Of a stretch of 8,206 nt of DNA, positions 1-6,314 are shown in pieces. The notes beneath the pieces were generated by a model. It was not told the DNA's origin and did no database searches. It worked only from the letters and a program-made list of their open reading frames with translations. Every line of letters starts with the position of its first letter. Within the stretch, counting starts at the first letter, position 1. The translations under genes and the position numbers were made by a program. This stretch comes from an uncultured Bacteroidota bacterium (GTDB lineage Bacteria > Bacteroidota > Bacteroidia > Chitinophagales > Chitinophagaceae), in the NCBI GenBank assembly GCA_946480675.1, contig CAMLKS010000093.1:1-8206 (forward strand). The letters are read 5' to 3'.

Positions 1-1
1 G

Positions 2-964
2 GAATTCGTAAAGAATTTGGATGGTAATAATATCAAAAAAGCAAAGAGCAAATATGATCTTGCTTTCGAACTGATGGAGGATATCCGGTCGTTCAAAGAA
101 AAGAATAACTGTAGCCGCCTGGTAATGGTATGGTGTGCTTCTACAGAAAAATATATCGATCACTGTGAGGTATATGATACTATTGAAAATTTTGAAGCCG
201 GGTTGAATAACGATGACCCTCGCATATCTCCCAGTATGATATATGCTTATGCGGCTATCAAGATGGGTGTGCCTTTTGCCAATGGCGCGCCAAACCTTAC
301 TTGTGATATTCCTGCTTTGGTAGAATTGGCCAAAGTAATGGAAGTGCCTATAGCCGGTAAAGATTTCAAAACAGGCCAAACCTTGATGAAAACAATCGTT
401 GCGCCGGGCCTGCATGCAAGGGCACTGGGTATCAAAGGTTGGTTCTCCTCAAACATATTGGGTAACAGGGATGGCCTGGTGCTGGATGACCCCGATAACT
501 TCAAAACAAAAGAAGTATCTAAACTGAGTGTACTGGAAGAAATACTGCGTCCTGACCTGAATCCGGAACTGTATGGTGAACTGTATCATAAAGTGCGTAT
601 CAACTATTATCCTCCGCATGGTGATAATAAAGAAAGCTGGGATAACATCGACATCTTTGGCTGGATGGGCTACCCGATGCAGATTAAAATCAACTTCCTG
701 TGCCGCGATTCCATCCTGGCAGCGCCTATCGTATTAGACCTGGCTCTGTTTATGGACCTGGCCAGCCGTGCAGGTATGGGTGGTATCCAGGAGTGGTTGT
801 CATTCTACTTCAAGTCGCCGCAAACAGCACCAGACCTGAAGCCGGAGCACGACATCTTCAAACAACTGATAAAATTGCAGAATACGCTGCGCCATATTAT
901 GGGCGAAGACATGATAACACACCTGGGCCTGGATTACTACCAGGAATTGGTTGAGTCTTTATGA
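2..964 (+). CDS. ino1: myo-inositol-3-phosphate synthase, 5'-truncated by window edge
   Basis: This enzyme makes 1L-myo-inositol 1-phosphate (inositol-3-phosphate) from glucose-6-phosphate using NAD; it is cytosolic and supplies the head group for inositol lipids. The reading frame is open from base 2, so the start and the N-terminal Rossmann part lie upstream; about 320 of an expected 430-450 residues are visible. Family landmarks, in order: DDPRISPS near base 209, the ANGAPN loop near 278, the catalytic-domain motif FKTGQT at 365-382, NILGNRDG at 452-475 (matching the NHLGNNDG motif of yeast INO1), a TKEVSK lysine pair at about 506-523, and CRDSILAAP with the following helix at about 701-748. 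The lysine directly after SGQT in yeast appears as leucine here, with a lysine two residues later. An in-frame TTG at 17 is an internal leucine codon, not the start. The TGA stop overlaps the next gene's ATG. Family identity is very secure. Confidence 0.95.
   Translation, partial: EFVKNLDGNNIKKAKSKYDLAFELMEDIRSFKEKNNCSRLVMVWCASTEKYIDHCEVYDTIENFEAGLNNDDPRISPSMIYAYAAIKMGVPFANGAPNLTCDIPALVELAKVMEVPIAGKDFKTGQTLMKTIVAPGLHARALGIKGWFSSNILGNRDGLVLDDPDNFKTKEVSKLSVLEEILRPDLNPELYGELYHKVRINYYPPHGDNKESWDNIDIFGWMGYPMQIKINFLCRDSILAAPIVLDLALFMDLASRAGMGGIQEWLSFYFKSPQTAPDLKPEHDIFKQLIKLQNTLRHIMGEDMITHLGLDYYQELVESL
961..964 (+). other. ATGA stop/start overlap (translational coupling)
   Basis: The TGA stop of the inositol-phosphate synthase (962-964) overlaps the ATG of the PgpA-like phosphatase (961-963). 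Such 4-base overlaps usually mean that ribosomes finishing the first gene restart on the second. This links production of inositol phosphate with that of the phosphatase. The overlap is seen directly; coupling is inferred. Confidence 0.6.
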
Positions 965-1410
965 TAAAACTGCACAAAATAATAGCCAGTTGGCTAGGTA
1001 TAGGTTATATAGGCAAGGGAGGAGGAACCGTCGCGGCAATATGTGGTGTGCTGTGTTGGTACGTAGTAACAGTTATTATTAGGGGTGATGTTACGGTACA
1101 GGTTGCTCTGACCTTGCTTACTACTATGGTAGGCATATGGTCTGCCGGAAAGGTAGAAGCGCATTGGGGAAAAGATGATAAAAAAGTAGTGATAGATGAA
1201 GTGGCAGGCATGTTTATAAGCCTTGTTGGCCTACCGGTTACTACTTATAATTTACTGTTGGCGCTGATACTCTTTCGTTTTTTTGACATTGTAAAACCCT
1301 TATACATAAGAAGGGCAGAGAAACTGCCCGGTGGGTGGGGCGTAATGGCAGATGATGTGCTATCCGGGGTTTACACCAATGTGATAATGTGGATAATGAT
1401 ATACGCATAG
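961..1410 (+). CDS. pgpA: PgpA-family lipid phosphatase, likely phosphatidylinositol-phosphate phosphatase
   Basis: This is an integral membrane phosphatase of the phosphatidylglycerophosphatase A family, 149 residues and of normal length. Characteristic motifs are present: VVIDEVAG at residues 77-83 region (D79, E80), FRFFDIVKP at 105-113, and GGWGVMADDVLSG at 124-136 with the paired acidic residues D131 and D132. The N-terminal signature, usually close to PxAPGTxGS, reads GKGGGTVAA here, so the proline-rich loop has changed. Its position between inositol-phosphate synthase and a CDP-alcohol phosphatidyltransferase suggests that it removes the phosphate from phosphatidylinositol phosphate instead of, or besides, phosphatidylglycerophosphate. 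The family is clear from the motifs; the substrate is inferred from context. The start is fixed by the ATGA overlap, and the predicted protein has about three to four membrane segments. Confidence 0.88.
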   Translation: MIKLHKIIASWLGIGYIGKGGGTVAAICGVLCWYVVTVIIRGDVTVQVALTLLTTMVGIWSAGKVEAHWGKDDKKVVIDEVAGMFISLVGLPVTTYNLLLALILFRFFDIVKPLYIRRAEKLPGGWGVMADDVLSGVYTNVIMWIMIYA

Positions 1411-1420
1411 AATACCTGTA

Positions 1421-1792
1421 ATGTTAACTTTTTTAAAAGCACAGGCAGCTTCACTCATCGCCTCGCTCATCGATTTCCTCGTTACTGTATTGGCAGTAGA
1501 GGTATTGGGCATGGTATATGTGGCTGCCACCATTACAGGTAATATCAGTGGTGGGGTGTCTAATTTTTTATTAGGTCGCCAATGGGTTTTTGATGCGGCG
1601 GATAAACAAGCAAAAAAGCAAGCATTCAGATACCTGCTGGTATGGTGCGGCAACCTGGCATTGAATGCAGGTGGTATGTACCTGCTGGCCGATTATTGGC
1701 ATGTCAACTATGCACTTTCAAAAGTATTGGTATCCGTATTAGTTGGGATTAGTTACAATTATTTATTGCAGAAGACGTATGTATTCAGTTAA
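1421..1792 (+). CDS. GtrA-family four-helix membrane protein
   Basis: The 123-residue protein has four predicted membrane helices (about residues 8-28, 31-52, 69-90, 97-117). It shows the GtrA pattern: an N-terminal helix containing a conserved aspartate (D18), a glycine- and asparagine-rich second helix ending in NFLLGRQWVF (48-57), a short basic loop, and a C-terminal NYLLQKTYVF repeat of the same motif (113-122). Characterised GtrA proteins help flip polyprenyl-phosphate-linked sugars across the inner membrane. Here, ten bases behind a lipid phosphatase, it may assist movement of an inositol lipid or a lipid-linked sugar, but no substrate can be read from the sequence. There is no good Shine-Dalgarno before the ATG, which is normal in Bacteroidota. 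The family call is solid and the role is open. Confidence 0.85.
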   Translation: MLTFLKAQAASLIASLIDFLVTVLAVEVLGMVYVAATITGNISGGVSNFLLGRQWVFDAADKQAKKQAFRYLLVWCGNLALNAGGMYLLADYWHVNYALSKVLVSVLVGISYNYLLQKTYVFS

Positions 1793-1802
1793 GACAGGAA
1801 AT

Positions 1803-4349
1803 ATGTTTGTTAGGCTGGCAGCAATCTTATTGTTGTGGTTATGTGCTATACCCGCCATAGCCCAAACCACCATTATAAAAGGGTATGTAAAAGATGCAGC
1901 GACAAAGAAACCGCTCGAATTTGTAAGTGTCTTTTTCCCCGGCACGCCATTGGGCGCCAATAGCAACCCGAATGGTTATTTCGAGCTGAAGTCTGAAAGC
2001 GAGCAAACAAAGCTGCAGGTTTCTTTGGTTGGTTATCAAACGGTAACACTTAAGATACATCCGGGTAAAACGCAAACCCTTAATATTTCTTTGCAGCCCG
2101 ATAACCGTTCACTACAGGAAGTATTGGTAAAACCCAAGAAGGTAAAGTATCGTAATAAGAACAATCCTGCTGTAGACCTGATAAGAAAAGTGATAGAACA
2201 CAGGGATGGTAACAGGAGCCAGAATAATGAATACCTGGAATATCAAACCTATGAGAAGCTGGAGCTGGCACTAACCAATACGCCCGAAAAATTACGCAAG
2301 AACCGCCTGTTTCGCTCCTTCAAGTATATGATCAATAATATCGACACAACATCGGTGCCCGATAAGGCATTGATGCCACTATACCTGCAGGAAAAGATAG
2401 CCGATAACTATTTCAGGAAAAAAGGTGACAAGAACAAAGTCATAATCAAAGGCGACCGGAAAGTAAACTTTGGTGAATACCTGGACAATGTGGGCCTGAA
2501 TACCTATGTAAAGCACATGTACCAGGATGTGGACATATACAGCAATAACATTACTGTGATGACCAACCAGTTCTTAAGTCCTATTGCCAACATGGCACCC
2601 TCGTTTTACCAGTTTTTTATTGTGGACACGGTAATTGTTGACAATATAAAATTGGTAGGGTTGAGTTTTTATCCGCGCAATAAAACGGATATGTTATTCC
2701 AGGGAAGGCTGTATGTAACGCTGGACACCAACTACGCGGTGCAGAAGGTACAAATGACCGTTAATAAAAATATTAACCTCAACTGGGTACGTGACCTTGA
2801 TATCAACCTTGATTTTCAGAAAGCAAACGATAATAAATACTACCTCTCACGTTCAGATGTAAAGACAGATTTTGGTATCTCTGAAAAACGCTCGGGCGGT
2901 GTGTATGGGCAGCGTACGGTTTCATTTAAAAATTTCCTGGTAAATAACGTAAGGCCGGATGATTTTTATAAGGGTGAAACTTTAGTGACAGATGCTGAGG
3001 CTGGCAAGCAGGATGAAATTTATTGGAACACCAGCAGGCACGATTCATTAACCGCTGCCGAAGCACGTACCTATGCTAATATTGACAGTTTGCGCAATTC
3101 ACGTTCTTTCAAAAGAGTGATGGATATTGGTACCATGCTCATAGCAGGCTACAAGCGTATTACACCCTACGTAGAGGTGGGACCTGTAAATACATTCTAC
3201 AGCTTCAATCCCGTAGAAGGTTTCCGGTTAAGGTTCGGTGGGCGCACTACCACTACCTTCAGCAAACGCTATACGATAGAAACATATGCCGCCTACGGCT
3301 TTAAGGATGAAAAGTGGAAATACTATATAGGCGGGGCTTATTCGTTTACCAATCGTTCGATATTTGAATTTCCCGTTCGCGTGCTTCGCGCCAATTATCA
3401 AAAGGACACGAAGATACCCGGGCAGGAGCTACAGTTCATACAGGAAGATAACGTGTTGCTATCCATCAAGCGTGGTGTGAATGATAAATGGCTGTACAAT
3501 GATATTTATGTATTAGACTACCTGCATGAAATGCGCAATCATTTTTCGTTTCGTGCAGGATTTAAAAACTGGAGGCAACAAGCTGCCGGCCAATTGGAAT
3601 ATGTAAAAGAAATAACGAATCCATACCAGTTGCAGAAGGTTAATTCCATCACCACTTCAGAACTCAGTCTTGAATTGCGCTGGGCTCCCAATGAAGAATT
3701 CTACCAGGGCAAGCAATATCGTATTCCTATGCCCAACCGCTACCCGGTATTTACAGTAAGGGCAATAGCAGGCATAGACGGTCTTTTTAACGGGCAGTAT
3801 AATTACCAAAACATATCTGCGAATATTTACAAACGCGTGTACATGTCGCAGTTGGGTTATAGTGATGTGGTGCTGGAAGGTGGCAATATCTTTGGTAAAG
3901 TGCCTTACCCGCTGTTGGCCATACACCGCGCCAACCAAACATATTCACTACAATTACAGTCGTACAACCTGATGAATTTTCTGGAGTTCGTCAGTGATCA
4001 CTATGCCAGCCTAATTATTGACCACTGCTTCAATGGTTTTATTTTCAACAAGATACCATTGATAAAGAAAACAAGATTTAGAGAATACATCAACCTGAAG
4101 ATGCTGTACGGAGGCGTGCGTAGCGAGAACCTGCCAGGTAACGACCCTGATTTGTTGAAGTTTCCAACATATGCAGACGGCACACCGGCAACCTATACAC
4201 TGGAGAACAAACCTTACATAGAAGGTAGCGTAGGTATTGGTAATATATTCAACTTCTTTAGGGTTGATGTGGTAAAGCGTTTCACGTACCTCGATAACCC
4301 TAATGTATCAGATCTGGGTATTCGTGCACGTTTCAAGTTTGATTTTTAA
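1803..4349 (+). CDS. DUF5686 outer-membrane protein with N-terminal carboxypeptidase-regulatory-like domain
   Basis: With the ATG at 1803 the protein has 848 residues. Residues 1-20 form a signal peptide with a likely cut after AIA (A20). Residues 23 to about 105 form a carboxypeptidase-D regulatory-like beta-sandwich (GYVKDAATKKPLEFVSVFF, then NSNPNGYFEL and VSLVGYQT), the domain common at the front of Bacteroidota TonB-linked proteins. The rest matches the DUF5686 pattern: a segment beginning KYRNKNNPAVDLIRKVI, then a long stretch of alternating beta strands ending in RARFKFDF, with the terminal phenylalanine typical of outer-membrane barrels. No TonB plug domain is seen. Function is unknown; its place inside a lipid operon suggests a role in placing or moving lipid at the outer membrane. 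The frame is open from 1743, and an ATG at 1779 would overlap the upstream gene. ATG 1803 was chosen for its compact signal peptide and an AGGA at 1796-1799, although that spacing is only 3 bases. Confidence 0.87.
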   Translation: MFVRLAAILLLWLCAIPAIAQTTIIKGYVKDAATKKPLEFVSVFFPGTPLGANSNPNGYFELKSESEQTKLQVSLVGYQTVTLKIHPGKTQTLNISLQPDNRSLQEVLVKPKKVKYRNKNNPAVDLIRKVIEHRDGNRSQNNEYLEYQTYEKLELALTNTPEKLRKNRLFRSFKYMINNIDTTSVPDKALMPLYLQEKIADNYFRKKGDKNKVIIKGDRKVNFGEYLDNVGLNTYVKHMYQDVDIYSNNITVMTNQFLSPIANMAPSFYQFFIVDTVIVDNIKLVGLSFYPRNKTDMLFQGRLYVTLDTNYAVQKVQMTVNKNINLNWVRDLDINLDFQKANDNKYYLSRSDVKTDFGISEKRSGGVYGQRTVSFKNFLVNNVRPDDFYKGETLVTDAEAGKQDEIYWNTSRHDSLTAAEARTYANIDSLRNSRSFKRVMDIGTMLIAGYKRITPYVEVGPVNTFYSFNPVEGFRLRFGGRTTTTFSKRYTIETYAAYGFKDEKWKYYIGGAYSFTNRSIFEFPVRVLRANYQKDTKIPGQELQFIQEDNVLLSIKRGVNDKWLYNDIYVLDYLHEMRNHFSFRAGFKNWRQQAAGQLEYVKEITNPYQLQKVNSITTSELSLELRWAPNEEFYQGKQYRIPMPNRYPVFTVRAIAGIDGLFNGQYNYQNISANIYKRVYMSQLGYSDVVLEGGNIFGKVPYPLLAIHRANQTYSLQLQSYNLMNFLEFVSDHYASLIIDHCFNGFIFNKIPLIKKTRFREYINLKMLYGGVRSENLPGNDPDLLKFPTYADGTPATYTLENKPYIEGSVGIGNIFNFFRVDVVKRFTYLDNPNVSDLGIRARFKFDF

Positions 4350-4360
4350 AACAGTTATTT

Positions 4361-5074
4361 ATGAGCACAGCGGTTAATACAACACGGGATTCATTGCAAC
4401 ACGGTATTTATAAGGTTATAAATCCGTTCGTTAAGCTGTTGATAAACAGAGGATTGACGCCTAATGCAGTTACTACCATCGGCCTGATGCTGAATATAGG
4501 TGTAGCTATCATTTTTATTAAGGGTGCAGAAGTAGGCAATCGTGGAGATCTTTCTTATGTAGGGTGGGCAGGCGCACTGGTGCTTTTTGCAGGACTGTTT
4601 GATATGCTGGATGGGCAGGTGGCAAGGCTTGGTAACATGAGCTCAAAATTCGGAGCATTGTATGATTCTGTGCTCGACCGTTATAGCGAGTTGGTAATGT
4701 TCCTCGGTATATGCTATTACCTAGTATCGCACCACTACTTCCTCAGTTCACTATTTGCATTTATAGCACTGATAGGTTCTATGATGGTAAGCTATACACG
4801 CGCACGTGCTGAAGGTTTAGGTATTGAATGTAAAGGTGGTTTAATGCAGCGCCCGGAACGCGTGGTGTTGATAGGTATTACAGCTATAGCCTGTGGTGTT
4901 GCGGCTCATTTTATAGGCGGCGATTATAAATTGTTTATTCCGGGTATTCCGTTCCATGTCTTTGAAACCATGTCCGTATTTACTTTCCCTATTACGATAA
5001 TGGCAGTACTCACCAACATCACTGCCATCAATCGCCTCAGAGATGCAAAAAAAGCACTGGATGCAAAACAATAG
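4361..5074 (+). CDS. CDP-alcohol phosphatidyltransferase, likely phosphatidylinositol-phosphate synthase
   Basis: This inner-membrane enzyme joins a CDP-activated diacylglycerol to an alcohol, releasing CMP. The diagnostic CDP-alcohol phosphotransferase motif is perfect: D81-x2-D84-G85-x2-A88-R89-x8-G98-x3-D102-x3-D106, whose four aspartates bind the metal ions. The upstream RGLTPNAVTTIGL segment (30-42) is also typical, and the 237 residues contain about six hydrophobic helices. The motif does not set the acceptor, since phosphatidylglycerophosphate, phosphatidylserine and phosphatidylinositol(-phosphate) synthases all share it. With inositol-phosphate synthase and a PgpA-like phosphatase in the same operon, inositol phosphate is the most likely acceptor, giving phosphatidylinositol phosphate as in mycobacteria and Bacteroides. 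The gene begins 11 bases after the previous stop, in an AT-rich spacer without a Shine-Dalgarno. Confidence 0.9.
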   Translation: MSTAVNTTRDSLQHGIYKVINPFVKLLINRGLTPNAVTTIGLMLNIGVAIIFIKGAEVGNRGDLSYVGWAGALVLFAGLFDMLDGQVARLGNMSSKFGALYDSVLDRYSELVMFLGICYYLVSHHYFLSSLFAFIALIGSMMVSYTRARAEGLGIECKGGLMQRPERVVLIGITAIACGVAAHFIGGDYKLFIPGIPFHVFETMSVFTFPITIMAVLTNITAINRLRDAKKALDAKQ

Positions 5075-5088
5075 ATGATTAAACTGGA

Positions 5089-5652
5089 ATGAAAGGATAT
5101 AAGATATATATAATGCTATTGGCTTGTTTGCTATTGGGTGCAGTAGATAAAGCTGCGGCCAATACACTAATGCCTGTTTTTGAAGAGCAGGATACCATGC
5201 CTATACCATCCGGTATTAAGAATATGCTTTTCTATGTGCAGCGTACCCCTAATAAGAATACGATAGTTTATGAGTTGAACCTTAAGAATGGTGTATTGAA
5301 TGTAGATGAGCCGGTTCATATTTTCTGGTTGCGCTATGCAGAAGATGGTAGTCGAAAGGAACTAAACTTTATACAGCGAAAATTTGCTTACGGGCTGAAC
5401 GTAAAGAAGCTATCGAAAGATAACTATGAGATGAGGTTTTTGGCATACAACAAACGCCCGTTGTATTTGAAAAAAGCTGCGGATGATAACTATTACGTAT
5501 TTGCGAATATTTCAGGCAAGCAGGCAGTGTTAAAAAGGATCTATATAAAAATTCACGGAGGTACATTTTGGTCGCCCAATGTGATATATATAGAACTGAA
5601 GGGTACAGATGTAACAACGGGTGCTACCATATTAGAAAGAATAAAACCATAG
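5089..5652 (+). CDS. Exported DUF4833 protein
   Basis: The 187-residue protein starts with a signal peptide (hydrophobic core about residues 6-19, likely cut after the alanines at 22-24). A mature domain follows that I recognise as DUF4833: IPSGIKNMLFYVQR at about 40-53, NTIVYELN, EPVHIFWLRY, IQRKFAYGLNVKK, and a C-terminal IELKGTDVTTG. It looks like a compact, soluble, mostly beta periplasmic or outer-membrane-associated domain, with no membrane segment after the signal. No catalytic triad or metal cluster stands out. DUF4833 genes are, to my knowledge, linked to inositol-lipid loci in Bacteroidota, and this one follows the phosphatidyltransferase by 14 bases. It may bind or carry an inositol lipid, or sense it. 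The family call is good; the function is unknown. Confidence 0.82.
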   Translation: MKGYKIYIMLLACLLLGAVDKAAANTLMPVFEEQDTMPIPSGIKNMLFYVQRTPNKNTIVYELNLKNGVLNVDEPVHIFWLRYAEDGSRKELNFIQRKFAYGLNVKKLSKDNYEMRFLAYNKRPLYLKKAADDNYYVFANISGKQAVLKRIYIKIHGGTFWSPNVIYIELKGTDVTTGATILERIKP

Positions 5653-5659
5653 AAAAACC

Positions 5660-6268
5660 ATGGCAAAGAATTTTGTTTCTAATTCAACAGAATCTGTAAG
5701 GATGTTTAAAAGCAACTTTATGGAAGCAATGTCAAAAGTACATTTCAGTGTGCCGCTTTTTATTTATGTGCCGGTAGTGCTATATTTTTTGGGTAAAAGT
5801 GTTTTTGTGCTGCATACAAATGCCGGTACTATCATATTGTTCTATTTCTTAGGCATACTTGGGTGGTCGCTTATAGAGTATGTTTTGCACCGATTTGTGT
5901 TTCATTTTACTCCCAAAGGGAAGTTTATGGAACGTATCCATTTTGTATTCCATGGTGTGCATCACGATTACCCTAACGATGTAAAACGATTGGTAATGCC
6001 ACCATCGGTAAGCATTCCTTTGGCTGTATTGTTTTATTTCATCTTGTCTGCAGTATTTAATGAAGTGCAGTTCCATGCTTTCTTTCCTGGTTTTGTTACA
6101 GGTTACCTGATATATGATATGAGCCACTATGCCTTGCACCACTACAATTTTAAAAGCAAATTCTGGAAAGAACTGAAGCGGCATCATATGCTGCATCATT
6201 ACCAGGATTCCAGCAAGAAGTATGGTGTAAGCTCTGTATTGTGGGATAAGATATTCAGATCGGAATAA
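5660..6268 (+). CDS. FA2H/Scs7-type fatty acid hydroxylase (candidate ceramide 2-hydroxylase)
   Basis: This is a membrane di-metal hydroxylase of the fatty acid hydroxylase/sterol desaturase superfamily, 202 residues. Its histidine clusters follow the FA2H/Scs7 layout: H77-x4-H82, H98-x2-H101-H102, H156-x3-H160 and H176-x2-H179-H180. Surrounding text also agrees with animal and yeast fatty acid 2-hydroxylases: EYVLHRFVFHF, HFVFHGVHHDYP, the RLVMPP loop, YDMSHYALH, and the closing GVSSVLWDKIF. Two hydrophobic helical pairs (about 32-75 and 117-152) place it in the membrane. In eukaryotes these enzymes add a hydroxyl to carbon 2 of the N-acyl chain of ceramide. The N-terminal cytochrome b5 domain of yeast Scs7 and human FA2H is absent, so electrons must come from another protein. 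The next gene is a sphingolipid desaturase, which supports a ceramide substrate. Carotenoid hydroxylases share the superfamily but match these blocks less well. Confidence 0.87.
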   Translation: MAKNFVSNSTESVRMFKSNFMEAMSKVHFSVPLFIYVPVVLYFLGKSVFVLHTNAGTIILFYFLGILGWSLIEYVLHRFVFHFTPKGKFMERIHFVFHGVHHDYPNDVKRLVMPPSVSIPLAVLFYFILSAVFNEVQFHAFFPGFVTGYLIYDMSHYALHHYNFKSKFWKELKRHHMLHHYQDSSKKYGVSSVLWDKIFRSE

Positions 6269-6314
6269 CCAACTATAAAAACACTATTGCAACAACTAAA
6301 ACGAACAACTGTAA

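Noticed and set aside
700..954. Open frame of 84 codons on the + strand inside inositol-phosphate synthase
   Set aside because: It lies wholly in a different frame of a well-conserved gene, and its composition (rich in Pro, Gly, Arg) resembles no family; it is a shadow frame.
1407..1424. Possible promoter or terminator in the short gaps between genes
   Set aside because: The gaps are too short, with no GC-rich hairpin followed by a T-run and no TAnnTTTG box; continuous transcription is simpler.
1743..1802. Upstream extension of the DUF5686 gene from TTG 1743 or ATG 1779
   Set aside because: The extension overlaps the GtrA gene and puts a basic, cysteine-containing tail before the signal peptide; ATG 1803 gives a compact signal peptide and starts 10 bases after the GtrA stop. 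ATG 1779 is not fully excluded.
5113..5127. Possible lipoprotein box (LLAC) in the DUF4833 signal peptide
   Set aside because: The cysteine is at residue 13, too early, and is followed by more hydrophobic core; a cut after the AAA at residues 22-24 is a better fit.
4841..5167. 108-codon minus-strand open frame spanning the phosphatidyltransferase/DUF4833 junction
   Set aside because: It is antisense to two recognisable genes, is rich in Cys, His and Tyr as expected from reverse reading, and shows no domain.
5849..6199. 116-codon minus-strand open frame in the hydroxylase gene
   Set aside because: It is antisense to the conserved histidine motifs of a clear gene; no recognisable protein features.
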